A program made the position numbers and the translations under genes. This document shows, piece after piece, positions 44,412 to 53,452 of a stretch of 64,000 bases of DNA. The stretch comes from Mycolicibacterium neworleansense (GTDB lineage: Bacteria; Actinomycetota; Actinomycetes; Mycobacteriales; Mycobacteriaceae), in contig NZ_CWKH01000001.1 in assembly GCF_001245615.1 (NCBI RefSeq), forward strand, positions 1,798,001-1,862,000, read 5' to 3'. The notes under the pieces are model-generated. The model had not been told where the DNA came from, searched no databases, and worked only from the letters and a program-made list of their open reading frames with translations. Each line of letters begins with the position of its first letter. Position 1 is the stretch's first letter.

Positions 44412-45509
44412 CTACCAGAGGATCTCGTCGACCTCCATACCGAAGGAGTGGCGACCGACCAGGGCCAGCACCTGCTCCACATTGCTGGCCACGTGGGTCT
44501 GCGCGGTCTGGACATCACGCCACACCCGCTCCACCAGAGGGTCGGCGGCATCGCGACCGCCAGAGTGCGCGATGAACGTCCGGATCGCGGCCACCGCGCG
44601 TTCGGAGGCCAGTACCTGGTCCCGGCGCGATCGAAGCACCAGGGCGCTGTCCGGGGCGAGATCGGCACGCACACAGTCCATGAGATCGGCGAGATTGCGC
44701 TCGATCTGCCTGACCGACAACTCGAGGTCGCTGCACGCCATGGCAACCGGATCCACCGGCGAGCCGGAGTGAGGCTGCAACGCCGACAGGATGTTGTGGG
44801 CCGCACCGAGCAGGGGAACCGTTCCGGTGTGGGTATACATGGTCGGTTGCGGCAGCCGGTACAGCGGCGCCAGCGTGCCGAGCTGCTCACCGCTGACCCA
44901 GCCGAACGTGCGGTACCGCGGCACCACCGCACCCGACACGACCACATCGTGCGCGCCGATACCGCGCAATCCCACGCTGTTCCAACTCGTTTCCACGACA
45001 TAGTCGGCCCGCGGCACAAGCGCCACCAGGAAATCCTGGGCCGCGCCGTCCTCACCCACCAGCACCGCGGCAGCCATGAGCCACGACGCGTGCAGGATCC
45101 CGGTACATCGGCTCCACCGGCCCGACAACCGGAATTCGTCACCGACACGTTCGAGCCGGCCGGTCGGGGCATACGACTCGCACAGCAGGGTGCGCGGATC
45201 TCCCCCCCACACATCGCGTTGGGCACGCTCGTCGAACAGCGACAGGTGCCAGGTGTTGACCCCCAGCCACCCGGCCAGCCAACCGGTGGAAGTACACGCC
45301 GCGGACAGGTCGCGGGTGACCGCGAGGTAGTCGGCCGGTTCGGCCTCGATCCCGCCGAACGCCTTGGGTCGCAGCATCGCAAAGAAGCCCGCATCGTGCA
45401 GACCGGCGATCACCGAGGGGTCCACGGCCCCGGTGAGGTCGACATCGACGGCGGCTTCGGCGATCGCCGGCAGTGCCTGTCGCACCGCAGCGCGCACATT
45501 CTGCGTCAT
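44412..45509 (-). CDS. Acyl-CoA dehydrogenase-fold flavin monooxygenase 2
   Basis: The 365-residue paralogue of the 42301 protein shows LRPKAFGGIEAEPADYLAVTRDLSAACTSTGWLAGWLGVNTW, LCESYAPTGRLERVGDEFRLSGRWSRCTGILHASW and SWNSVGLRGIGAHDVVVSGAVVP. The C-terminal helices include VERVWRDVQTAQTHVASN. ATG 45509 is the likely start; longer in-frame options reach 45605. It converges on iclR with a 9-nt gap and is divergent from a third paralogue at 45584. No flavin reductase lies nearby. Confidence 0.78.
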   Translation of the reverse strand: MTQNVRAAVRQALPAIAEAAVDVDLTGAVDPSVIAGLHDAGFFAMLRPKAFGGIEAEPADYLAVTRDLSAACTSTGWLAGWLGVNTWHLSLFDERAQRDVWGGDPRTLLCESYAPTGRLERVGDEFRLSGRWSRCTGILHASWLMAAAVLVGEDGAAQDFLVALVPRADYVVETSWNSVGLRGIGAHDVVVSGAVVPRYRTFGWVSGEQLGTLAPLYRLPQPTMYTHTGTVPLLGAAHNILSALQPHSGSPVDPVAMACSDLELSVRQIERNLADLMDCVRADLAPDSALVLRSRRDQVLASERAVAAIRTFIAHSGGRDAADPLVERVWRDVQTAQTHVASNVEQVLALVGRHSFGMEVDEILW

Positions 45510-45583
45510 CCGTGCCGCCCAATCCTGCCCGTCGGGTATGTCACCATCGTGGATACCATTCGTCGCCCCTCCCAGGAGGTCAT

Positions 45584-46585
45584 ATGGCCGAGCCGACCGG
45601 TACACCCGGCGTCGATCCCAGCGTCTCGGCTGCTGAATCGATTACCGTCCTGCGTGATTCGGTGTCGTGCCGGTTGTTGCAGCCGGTCGGCTACGGCGGG
45701 CGTGCGGTGTCGCCGGCCGACTTCGTCGCGGCGGTGGCCGATCTCGCCGCGCGCGACGGGTCGGGCGGTTGGTTCGCCGCTGCGGTCAATGCCGCGGCCT
45801 ACGCGGTGACCGGTCTGGGCGATACGGCCGCCGAACGGGTGTGGGGCGCCGACGCCGGTGCGCTGGTCACCGCTTGCGGGGATGCGACGGGACAGTTGAC
45901 CGCCGAGGCCGGACAGTTTCGGCTGACCGGCCGCTGGGAAGCGGTGAGCGGTGCTGCACTCGCGGACTGGCTGCTGCTGAGCGCCCTCGACGGCGATTCG
46001 GTCCGCTGCGTCCTGCTGCCCCGCAGTGTGGTGCAGGTGGACCGGCACGTCGGTCGCCGCGGCCTGGACTCGGCGGGTATCGGCGACGTCACGGTGTCGG
46101 ACGCGGCCGTCGACGCACAGTCCGTGTTCGAGCATCCTGATGACACTTCTTGTGACAGTGACGAATTCGATGCTGCGCGGCCTTCCTACCGGGTCCTCGC
46201 CGGAGCCGCTCGGGCCGCCGCCGTCGTCGGCGCCGCGTCCGGGGTGTGGCAGGCCCACGTCGGCCAGGTCCGCCGGCGACTGGCCACCTCGTACGGCAGC
46301 GAGGACACCACCGAACTGACTTCCTCGGCGGTCCTGGTGGCCAAGGCGGAATCCGACATCGACGCTGCACGGCTGCAACTCAGCGCGTCACTGAGCGCGG
46401 ATGCACCCGCGGCCGCGACAGCGCTGAGCCAAGCCGTGACCCGCGCACGCAATGCCGCCGACCAACTCCTGAGCAGCGGGAGCCGCCATGCGCTCGACGC
46501 GGCGGATCCCGTGGCCCGGCTGTGGCTCGACGTCCTAGCCGGATACCGCCTGACGATCCGGAGCGAGCAAACCGGCCTCGGCTGA
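45584..46585 (+). CDS. Short acyl-CoA dehydrogenase-like flavoprotein 3
   Basis: The 333-residue protein begins at ATG 45584 after a strong AGGAGG. It has the same plan as its two neighbours but is shorter and more diverged: LLQPVGYGGRAVSPADFVAAVADLAARDGSGGWFAAAVN, GQFRLTGRWEAVSGAALADWLLLSA, GRRGLDSAGIGDVTVSDAAVDA and VARLWLDVLAGYRL. Central segments are trimmed and Ala-rich. It may be a partner or inactive subunit of the other flavoenzymes; this is a guess. The 3' end overlaps the convergent WS/DGAT gene by 51 nt. Confidence 0.72.
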   Translation: MAEPTGTPGVDPSVSAAESITVLRDSVSCRLLQPVGYGGRAVSPADFVAAVADLAARDGSGGWFAAAVNAAAYAVTGLGDTAAERVWGADAGALVTACGDATGQLTAEAGQFRLTGRWEAVSGAALADWLLLSALDGDSVRCVLLPRSVVQVDRHVGRRGLDSAGIGDVTVSDAAVDAQSVFEHPDDTSCDSDEFDAARPSYRVLAGAARAAAVVGAASGVWQAHVGQVRRRLATSYGSEDTTELTSSAVLVAKAESDIDAARLQLSASLSADAPAAATALSQAVTRARNAADQLLSSGSRHALDAADPVARLWLDVLAGYRLTIRSEQTGLG

Positions 46586-47971
46586 AGCCGCCCGCGCCGA
46601 CAGCTCCGCCAGGGCCCGCGGCACCCGGTCGGCGATGCCGTACGGGTCGGGCACCTGATCACCGCAGGTGAGCACGCAGATCGCCATCTCGTCGCGGTAG
46701 CTCCAACCGGTGAAGTTCAACCCCATCGGAAACACGATCGGCCCGGAGGAGATGAGCTGCTCGATCGGCGCACCGCCCCAGTAGAGCGTCTTCTGCGGGC
46801 CGCGCATGTTGGAGGCGATCAGGCTGAACATCGGGCGGCGCTTCATCTTCGCCCCGAGGATCGGCAGCACCCGTGAGTACAGCCAGAACAGCGGCCAGTA
46901 CTCCATCCAGTCGTGCTGCAGCCAGGCGTCACGCTCGGCCTGCACCTCCCGCGCGGTGCGGGTCGCCGAGGCGATCGCGGCCAGCCGCTCGACCGGGTCT
47001 GCGATGTGGGTGGCGAGGTCGACGTTCCACCGCGCCACCTTGTTGCCCCACTCGGCTTCGGTCTCGGCCGGGCGCATCGAGACGGGCACCACCGCGGTCA
47101 TACTCTCGTCGGCGAGCTGTCCGTTCTCGGCCAGGTAGTCGCGCAGGGCACCGCCACAGATACTGAGAAAGACGTCGTTGATCGTGACGCCGAAAGCCTT
47201 TGACACCCGCTTGATCTCTGTCACGTCGCAACGCCGGTAGGCGAATTTGCGGCTGGCCGAGAACGGTTCGTTGAACGGCATGGCCGGTGCGGCGAATGCT
47301 TCTGCGTAACCGGGCTTTCCGGCCTTCTGGCGGCGGCGGATCACCCCGGTGACTGCGACGGTCCGGGCGATGATGCTCGGGAACCGGGCCAGGGCCGCGA
47401 TTTGATGACGGACAACCAGCGGCCACCAGATCCACGGTGCCGGGCGCCGCTCGTTCGGCAACGGCGTCGACCGCGGCTTCGGCAGCGGTTTCGTGGGGTC
47501 GGTGCTGTACAGGGTTTCCAGCAGCCGCAGCGATGCGGTGCCGTCGGCGACGGCGTGGTGAATCTTGAGCACCAGGGCGACGCGGCCGTCGGCCAGGCCG
47601 TCGACGAACCACAGCTGCCAGGCCGGCCGGTTCCGGTCGAGGGCCACCTCGAAGATCTCACCGATGGTCGCGGCGAGCTCCTCATCGCCGCCGGGTGCGG
47701 GCGCAGTGGTCCGCTGCAGGTGGTGGTCGATGTCGAGCTGCGGCCGCGAAACCCACCACGGCCGGCCGAATCCGACTCGCGGGGAAAGCAACTGCCACTG
47801 GAGGGGCTCGATGTTGTCGACCCAGCCCTGCACCGCGGACTTGAGCCGGTCGAAGGTCAGCGGCTCGGCCATCTGGCTCGGATCGAGTACGACGGCCTTC
47901 ATCGTGTGCTGCGGTTGGACCACGCTTTCCCACGCCAGGAAGCTGTTGTCCTCACCCTTCAAACGCCGCAT
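46535..47971 (-). CDS. Wax ester synthase/diacylglycerol acyltransferase (WS/DGAT)
   Basis: The 478-residue protein carries the acyltransferase motif HHAVADG (near residue 135-141), preceded by PAWQLWFVDGLADGRVALVLK. Other family segments are SVVQPQHTMKAVVL near the start, NDVFLSICGGALRDYL and SNMRGPQKTLYWGGAPIEQL. It would transfer an acyl-CoA chain to an alcohol or diacylglycerol. WS/DGAT genes also occur beside the mymA monooxygenase, so storage of pathway intermediates is one option. ATG 47971 is used; TTG 47977 would add two residues. Confidence 0.85.
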   Translation of the reverse strand: MRRLKGEDNSFLAWESVVQPQHTMKAVVLDPSQMAEPLTFDRLKSAVQGWVDNIEPLQWQLLSPRVGFGRPWWVSRPQLDIDHHLQRTTAPAPGGDEELAATIGEIFEVALDRNRPAWQLWFVDGLADGRVALVLKIHHAVADGTASLRLLETLYSTDPTKPLPKPRSTPLPNERRPAPWIWWPLVVRHQIAALARFPSIIARTVAVTGVIRRRQKAGKPGYAEAFAAPAMPFNEPFSASRKFAYRRCDVTEIKRVSKAFGVTINDVFLSICGGALRDYLAENGQLADESMTAVVPVSMRPAETEAEWGNKVARWNVDLATHIADPVERLAAIASATRTAREVQAERDAWLQHDWMEYWPLFWLYSRVLPILGAKMKRRPMFSLIASNMRGPQKTLYWGGAPIEQLISSGPIVFPMGLNFTGWSYRDEMAICVLTCGDQVPDPYGIADRVPRALAELSARAASAEAGLLAPDRQAVSG

Positions 47972-48106
47972 TCTCAACCTCGCTTGTCCTCACCGCCGAT
48001 ACGGCACTGCCTGTGGCTGCCATCACTCTTATCCAATCGTGTGTCCCAGTAGACAAGCTGTCCCGCACAGCGAGACTCGGCAGCCCGCTGCCTGCGCGAG
48101 GCAACC

Positions 48107-48112
48107 TACGGT
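48107..48112 (+). promoter_or_regulatory. -10 box of acyl-CoA synthetase operon
   Basis: TACGGT fits TANNNT and lies 7 nt before ATG 48120, so the four-gene operon 48120-52321 probably has a leaderless mRNA. Confidence 0.45.
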
Positions 48113-48119
48113 TTGCGCC

Positions 48120-49766
48120 ATGAAGCGAGCCATTCCGCGCCCTGCCAGCCTCGCCGCCAGGGTCAACCGGTTCCGGGTGATCGCCCGCAGCATCGCCGTG
48201 CTCCGCGAGTCCGGACTGTCCGGCGGAGCCGCCGACGGCATCCGGCAGGCCAAGCTGGTCCGCCAGTTCGGCGGATTCGCCGCCGTCATCGAGAGTGCCG
48301 CCACCGGCGACCCCAACGCCATCGCCATCACCGACGAATGGGGCGACGTGACGTTCGCCCAGCTCAACGACCGGGTGAACGCACTGGCCCGGGCCTGGAA
48401 CTCGCGGGGAATCGGCGCCGGCTCGGTCATCGCGGCGCTGTGCCGCGACCACCGCGGCCTGGTCACCATCCTGGCCGCGGCGGGCAAGGTCGGGGCACAG
48501 CTGCTGCTGATGAACACCGGCTTCGCCAAACCCCAGCTCGCCGACGTCGCGGCCCGCGAGAAGGTCAACGTGCTGGTGCACGACGAGGAGTTCACCGAGT
48601 TGGTCAGTGCCATCGACCCGGGCGTGCGGCGCTTCCTGGCGTGGACCGATGAACGCACGAGCTCCGATATCGAAGGTTCGCTGGAAGGTCTGATCGCCGC
48701 CACCTCGCCGGCCCCGGTGGCCGCACCCGCCAAGCCCGGCGGCATGACGCTGCTGACCAGTGGCACCACCGGCACGCCAAAGGGCGCCCCGCGCGGCAAG
48801 ACCTCTCCCCTGTTCTCGGCACAGCTGCTGGACCGCGTGCCGCGCCGCCGCGGTCAGACCTGCATGCTGGCCGCGCCGATGTTCCACGGCACCGGACTCG
48901 GCCAGGCCGTGTTGTCGCTGGCGCTCGGTAACCGCCTGGTGCTGCGGCGCAAGTTCAACCCCGAGGAGACCCTGCGTGCGGTCCAGAACCACGGCTGCGA
49001 CGTGCTGGTCGTCGTACCCACGATGCTGCAGCGAATCCTGGCTCTGCCCAAGGATGTCCGCGACGCCTACGACACCTCGTCGCTCAAGATCATCTTCGTC
49101 TCGGGGTCGGCCATGCCGCCCGACCTGGTCAAGCGCACCCTCGCCGAATTCGGCCCGGTGCTCTACAACCTCTACGGCTCAACCGAACTCGCGGTCATGA
49201 CGGTGGCGATGCCCGAGGACCTGCTGCATGATCCGCGCACCGCGGGCCGGGCTCCGGTCGGATGCGCGGTGCGGCTGTACGACGATGCGGGCAGGGAGAT
49301 CACCGAACCCGGCGTGATCGGCCGGGTGTTCGCCGGCAGCGACGTGAGCTTCGCCGGTTACACCGACGGCCGCATCAAGGAGTCGATCGACGGTCTGCAG
49401 AGCAGCGGCGACGTCGGCCACTTCGACGACACGGGCCGGCTCTACATCGACGGCCGCGACGACGACATGGTGATCTGCGGCGGCGAGAACGTCTATCCGC
49501 TGGAGGTCGAGAACCTGATCACCAGCCACCCGGAGGTCGACGAGGTCGCGGTGATCGGGGTCAGCGACGACGATTTCGGCCAGCGGCTCAACGCCTACGT
49601 GGTGCTGGTCGACGGCGCGGACCTGGCCGCCGACGACATCAAGGACTACGTGCGGGCGAACCTGGCCCGCTACAAGATCCCCCGGGATGTCGAGTTCCTG
49701 ACCAAGCTGCCCCGCAACGCCACCGGCAAGGTGCTGCGGGGCGAGCTGACCGGGGGTGTCAAGTGA
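48120..49766 (+). CDS. FadD-type acyl-CoA/AMP synthetase
   Basis: The 548-residue ANL enzyme activates a carboxylic acid with ATP and loads it on CoA. It shows the phosphate loop TSGTTGTPKGAPRG, the A5-type YNLYGSTELAVMTVAMPEDL, the hinge YIDGRDDDMVICGGENVYPLEVE and the catalytic Lys region LPRNATGKVLRGEL. An N-terminal extension of about 45 residues (LAARVNRFRVIARSIAVLRESGL) recalls the FadD2/FadD12 group rather than FadD13. It is the first gene of an operon with a hydrolase and two SDRs and overlaps the hydrolase start by 4 nt. Confidence 0.88.
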   Translation: MKRAIPRPASLAARVNRFRVIARSIAVLRESGLSGGAADGIRQAKLVRQFGGFAAVIESAATGDPNAIAITDEWGDVTFAQLNDRVNALARAWNSRGIGAGSVIAALCRDHRGLVTILAAAGKVGAQLLLMNTGFAKPQLADVAAREKVNVLVHDEEFTELVSAIDPGVRRFLAWTDERTSSDIEGSLEGLIAATSPAPVAAPAKPGGMTLLTSGTTGTPKGAPRGKTSPLFSAQLLDRVPRRRGQTCMLAAPMFHGTGLGQAVLSLALGNRLVLRRKFNPEETLRAVQNHGCDVLVVVPTMLQRILALPKDVRDAYDTSSLKIIFVSGSAMPPDLVKRTLAEFGPVLYNLYGSTELAVMTVAMPEDLLHDPRTAGRAPVGCAVRLYDDAGREITEPGVIGRVFAGSDVSFAGYTDGRIKESIDGLQSSGDVGHFDDTGRLYIDGRDDDMVICGGENVYPLEVENLITSHPEVDEVAVIGVSDDDFGQRLNAYVVLVDGADLAADDIKDYVRANLARYKIPRDVEFLTKLPRNATGKVLRGELTGGVK

Positions 49767-50740
49767 GCGATTCCGACACCATGAAGCGAGAGGTCGCCGG
49801 CCGGATGGGCGACGCGTTCGCCCCGATCCTCGAAGGCGACCTCGACCCCGTCGCTGCCGCGGCCGAGGTCCGGTCCCGGCTCAAGGCCAGCCGACGGCCG
49901 GCCAAACCCGTGGCCGTGGGCAGCGTGGAGGACCGTGCCGTTCCCGGTCCCGCCGGCGACATTCCGGTGCGGATCTACCATCCGCTCAACCCGGCCGACG
50001 CCGGCACACCCCTGCCCGTGTTGGTGTATTTCCACGGCGGCGGGTTCGTGCTGTGTGACCTCGACTCACACGATTCGTGCTGCCGCCGGCTCGCCAACGG
50101 CATTGGTGCCATGGTGGTTTCGGTCGACTACCGGCTGGCGCCCGAGCATCCGTATCCCGCCGCGGTCGAGGACGCCTGGGCCGCGACCGAATGGGTGGCC
50201 GCCAACGCAGGCGAGCTGGGCGGTGACCCGGGCCGGTTGGCGGTGGTGGGCGACAGCGCGGGGGGCAACCTGGCGGCCGTGGTGGCGATGACCGCACGCG
50301 ACCGCAAGGGGCCGCCGATCGCATTCCAGGTGCTGATCTATCCGGTGGTCGATCAGCGCCGCAAATCGTCGTTGTCCAGCCCGCACACCCGTAGCGGGGT
50401 ACTGACCGCCGAGCACATGCAGTGGTTCACCGCCCAGTACCTCGGCGACAGCGGCGCCCAGACCGAGGTGTCGGCATCGCCGATTCTCGGCGACATGACC
50501 GGACTTCCGGATGCCCACGTGTTGACCGGGGCCCTGGATCCGCTGTGCGAGGAGGGCGAGGAGTACGCCCGCATGCTCGCCGAAGGCGGGGCGAAAGTCA
50601 GTGTCCGGCGGTACGAGCGTGGCTTCCACGGCTTCTTCAACCTCGCCGACCACCTCCCGGCCGCCGCCGAGGCCAGCGACGATGTGTGCGCCGCCGTCCG
50701 CGCCGCCCTGAGTTCCCCGACCACATCAGACAAAGACTGA
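49763..50740 (+). CDS. HSL/LipR-type alpha/beta hydrolase
   Basis: The 325-residue hydrolase of the hormone-sensitive lipase family has the oxyanion motif VYFHGGGFVLCDLDSHD, SVDYRLAPEHPYPAAVEDAW, the nucleophile elbow VVGDSAGGNLAAV (Ser near residue 166), the acid DPLCEEGEEYARML and the His in RGFHGFFNLAD. It should hydrolyse esters or lactones and is the natural candidate to open the product of the Baeyer-Villiger enzyme. GTG 49763 overlaps the synthetase stop (GTGA). The pseudogene at 38435 is a remnant of a similar protein. Confidence 0.9.
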   Translation: MSDSDTMKREVAGRMGDAFAPILEGDLDPVAAAAEVRSRLKASRRPAKPVAVGSVEDRAVPGPAGDIPVRIYHPLNPADAGTPLPVLVYFHGGGFVLCDLDSHDSCCRRLANGIGAMVVSVDYRLAPEHPYPAAVEDAWAATEWVAANAGELGGDPGRLAVVGDSAGGNLAAVVAMTARDRKGPPIAFQVLIYPVVDQRRKSSLSSPHTRSGVLTAEHMQWFTAQYLGDSGAQTEVSASPILGDMTGLPDAHVLTGALDPLCEEGEEYARMLAEGGAKVSVRRYERGFHGFFNLADHLPAAAEASDDVCAAVRAALSSPTTSDKD

Positions 50741-50750
50741 AAGGCAACCC

Positions 50751-51548
50751 ATGAAGCTGAGGAATTCCCGCGCTCTGGTCACCGGCGCGAGCCGCGGACT
50801 GGGCAAGAGCATCGCCGAAGTCCTGGCCGCACGTGGTGTCGACGTCGCCGTGGTGGCGCGTGACGCCGAGTCCCTCAACCTGCTCGCCAAGGAGTTGAAC
50901 GGCAAGGCTTACCCGACCGATCTGGGTGACCCGGAAGCTGTCGAGGGGCTCATCGACCGCGTCGAGGCCGACGGCCCCGTGGACATCGTGATCAACAACG
51001 CAGGTGTCGACCACGTCGGCCGGTTCCACCAGGTCAGCCCCGAACAGATTCGTAACCTGTTGCAGGTCAACCTGGCGGCACCGATGGAGATCTGCCGTCA
51101 GGTGATGCCGCGCATGGTGCAACGGGGGCGTGGCCACATCGTCAATGTGTCGTCGATGGGCGCGATCTCGCAGGGGCCCGGCCTGACGTTGTACGGCACG
51201 TCCAAAGCGGGCCTGAGCCACTTCACCGCAGGTATCCGCGGTGAGCTGCGCGGCAAGCCGGTCGGCACCACGCTGGTGCAGATCGGCGAAGTCAAGACCG
51301 ACATGATCGATCACATCCGGGCGTTCGGCCCGGCGCGGCGCACCATCGAACGGTCCATCCGGTGGCGGATGATTCCGCGCGAATCGCTGGACCCGGCAGC
51401 GGTTTCGGTGGCAATCGCCGAAGCCGTCGAACACAACCGCCGCCATGTCATCCTGCCTCGCAACATCGTTCCGATGGCGAAGTTCACCGAGTTCCCGCGC
51501 CGTGTCTCCGAACTCATGCTGACCGGCATCGACCAGGACAACGACTGA
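50751..51548 (+). CDS. SDR dehydrogenase C
   Basis: The 265-residue SDR has VTGASRGLGKSIA, ARDAESL after strand 2, INNAGVDHVGRF, VNVSSMGAISQGPGLTLYGTSKAG with Tyr/Lys, and a long basic C-terminal part (RTIERSIRWRMIPRESLDP, then RHVILPRNIVP). This tail resembles acylglycerol or ketoacyl reductases bound to membranes. It follows the hydrolase by 10 nt with an AAAGG ribosome site and shares its final A with the next ATG (TGATG). Confidence 0.85.
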   Translation: MKLRNSRALVTGASRGLGKSIAEVLAARGVDVAVVARDAESLNLLAKELNGKAYPTDLGDPEAVEGLIDRVEADGPVDIVINNAGVDHVGRFHQVSPEQIRNLLQVNLAAPMEICRQVMPRMVQRGRGHIVNVSSMGAISQGPGLTLYGTSKAGLSHFTAGIRGELRGKPVGTTLVQIGEVKTDMIDHIRAFGPARRTIERSIRWRMIPRESLDPAAVSVAIAEAVEHNRRHVILPRNIVPMAKFTEFPRRVSELMLTGIDQDND

Positions 51549-52321
51549 TGGCCGGCGTCGACCTGTCGGGCAAGGTCGCGATCATCACCGGCGCCGCGCG
51601 CGGCCAGGGCGAAGCCGAAGCACGGTTGTTCGCCGCACTCGGTGCCCGGGTGGTACTGACCGACGTGCTCGTCGAGGAAGGTGAGCGGGTCGCGGCGTCC
51701 ATCGGCCCCGCCGCCCGCTTCGTCCGACTCGATGTTGGCAGCGAAACCGATTGGCGCGCAACGGTGGATACCGCGATGGCCGGGTTCGGGCGGATCGACG
51801 TCCTGGTCAACAACGCCGCCATCTGCAAGGTGGTGCCGCTGGCCGAGCAGGACACCGCCGGATTCGAGCAGATGCTGCGCGTCAATCTCATCGGCGCCTT
51901 CCTGGGCATGCAGGCCGTCACCGAACCGATGACGGCCGCCGGTGGCGGCTCGATCGTGAACATCTCGTCGCAGGCCGGTGTGCAGGGCCTCGCCGGCTAC
52001 ACCGCGTACGGCGCATCCAAGTGGGGCCTGCGCGGCATGTCTAAGGTCGCAGCAATCGAGCTGGGCCCGTTGGGTATTCGCGTCAACACCGTCTATCCGG
52101 GCATGATCGACACACCGATGATCGCCCATCTCGAGGTGGAACGCGGTCTCGGCGGCCATCCCGGTGCACCGCTCACCCGGGTCGGCACCCCCGACGAGGT
52201 CGCCGAGGTCGTCGCATTTCTGGCCTCGGACGCGTCGTCATACATCACCGGCGCCGATCTGACGGTCGACGGCGGCGCCAGTGCGGGCCGGATCCCGGTG
52301 ACCCCGGTCCACTCGCACTGA
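51548..52321 (+). CDS. SDR dehydrogenase D (3-alpha/20-beta-HSD-like)
   Basis: The 257-residue SDR shows ITGAARGQGEAEARLF, an Asp for NAD (LTDVLVEEG), NNAAICKVVPLAEQD, VNISSQAGVQGLAGYTAYGASKWGLRGMSK and ITGADLTVDGGASAG. It is similar to SDR A, so the two may come from one duplication or act on the same substrate class. It is the last gene of the synthetase operon, and the transcript likely ends at the hairpin 52344-52397. Confidence 0.88.
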   Translation: MAGVDLSGKVAIITGAARGQGEAEARLFAALGARVVLTDVLVEEGERVAASIGPAARFVRLDVGSETDWRATVDTAMAGFGRIDVLVNNAAICKVVPLAEQDTAGFEQMLRVNLIGAFLGMQAVTEPMTAAGGGSIVNISSQAGVQGLAGYTAYGASKWGLRGMSKVAAIELGPLGIRVNTVYPGMIDTPMIAHLEVERGLGGHPGAPLTRVGTPDEVAEVVAFLASDASSYITGADLTVDGGASAGRIPVTPVHSH

Positions 52322-52343
52322 GCCGCTGCGAAACCTCCGGGCA

Positions 52344-52397
52344 CCGACCCCGGCCCGCGCTGTGTATCCGTCGCCGCACAGCGCGGGCCGGGGTCGG
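52344..52397. terminator. Perfect 21-bp inverted repeat, bidirectional terminator
   Basis: Arms 52344-52364 and 52377-52397 are exact complements with a 12-nt loop. It lies between the convergent ends of SDR D (52321) and the alcohol dehydrogenase (52400). Confidence 0.75.
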
Positions 52398-52399
52398 CC

Positions 52400-53452
52400 T
52401 CACGCCCCGGGCAGCACCAGAATCTTGACGTGCGCCTCGGGGTCACGCAGCGCCTCGAATGCGTCACCCAGGCCATCGAGGCCGACCCGCCCCGTGATGA
52501 TGGCCTCGGCGTCGATCTCCCCGTCGGCCAACCGCTTCAGCACGGTGTCGTAGGCCTCGTGGTAGGGACCGTGACCGAAGTTGATGGCGATCTGCCGGAA
52601 CTGCGCGACCACCGGAATGATCGTCTCGTCACCGAAAGGTGAAGCCACGACCTGGATCCGGGATCCGAACGGCAAAGTATGGGTCAGCGTGTTCAGGGTG
52701 CCGACCCGGCCGCTGCTTTCGTAGGCGATCAAGATGCCCCCCCCGCCGCGGCCCGCCATGAGCATCGAATTCCACAGCTCGATCGGATCCTGCTCGTTGG
52801 GGTCGACCACCATGTCGGCGCCCATCTTGGCGGCCAGCTCCCGGCGCTTGGGCGACGGCTCGGCGGCGATCACCGTGTGTGCCCCGTGCGCCTTGGCGGC
52901 CAAGATCGTGCCGAGACCGATGGAGCCGCAGCCGATCACCAATGCGGCGTCGGCCTCGGTGAGCCCCGACTGCTGCACATGCATCTCACCGACATGCAGC
53001 GGTTCGGCCAAGGTCGCGTGCTCGAGTGACAACCCGTCGGGCACCTTGCGGACCCAGAATCCGTCGACGACGATGAATTCGCCGAAGGCCCCGTGGTATT
53101 CGTTCGAGTAGCCGATGATCGTCGGGATGCCGGTGCCGGCCTCGGTGGCCACACCGATCCCCGCCACCCGATCACCGACCTCGAAATCAGATACTCCCGG
53201 GCCACATTCGACGACCGTGCCGGCGTACTCGTGCCCGAGCACGATGGGCTTGGTGTGGTCGAACACCGCAAGCGGAAAACCCCCGGCCGCCGCGACCGAC
53301 ACGAACCGGCAAGGGTCTTTCGACATGCTCAGATCGCTGCCACAGATGCCGCAGGCCGCAACCTTGATCCGCAGCTGTCCGGGTCCGGCGGCAGGTGGTC
53401 CGCTGACATCGGTGACGGTGAAGCTGCCGTCGAAGTACTCCGCCGCGCGCAT
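52400..53452 (-). CDS. Zinc-dependent alcohol dehydrogenase family protein
   Basis: The 350-residue medium-chain dehydrogenase has catalytic-zinc ligands in CGICGSDL and VLGHEYAGTVVECG, the NAD motif ALVIGCGSIGLGTILAAKAHGAH and AEPSPKRRELAAKMGAD with an acidic residue that favours NAD. The four-Cys lobe that normally binds structural zinc (about residues 95-115) is absent: that region reads GVATEAGTGIPTIIGYSNEYHGAFGEF. The ATG overlaps the LLM gene stop (TGATG), so both form one transcript. An adhD-type dehydrogenase also belongs to the mymA operon. Confidence 0.87.
   Translation of the reverse strand: MRAAEYFDGSFTVTDVSGPPAAGPGQLRIKVAACGICGSDLSMSKDPCRFVSVAAAGGFPLAVFDHTKPIVLGHEYAGTVVECGPGVSDFEVGDRVAGIGVATEAGTGIPTIIGYSNEYHGAFGEFIVVDGFWVRKVPDGLSLEHATLAEPLHVGEMHVQQSGLTEADAALVIGCGSIGLGTILAAKAHGAHTVIAAEPSPKRRELAAKMGADMVVDPNEQDPIELWNSMLMAGRGGGGILIAYESSGRVGTLNTLTHTLPFGSRIQVVASPFGDETIIPVVAQFRQIAINFGHGPYHEAYDTVLKRLADGEIDAEAIITGRVGLDGLGDAFEALRDPEAHVKILVLPGA

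Noticed and set aside
48120..49766. FadD13 orthologue of the mymA operon
   Set aside because: It has an N-terminal extension and sequence style of the FadD2/FadD12 group, so only a functional analogy to FadD13 is supported.
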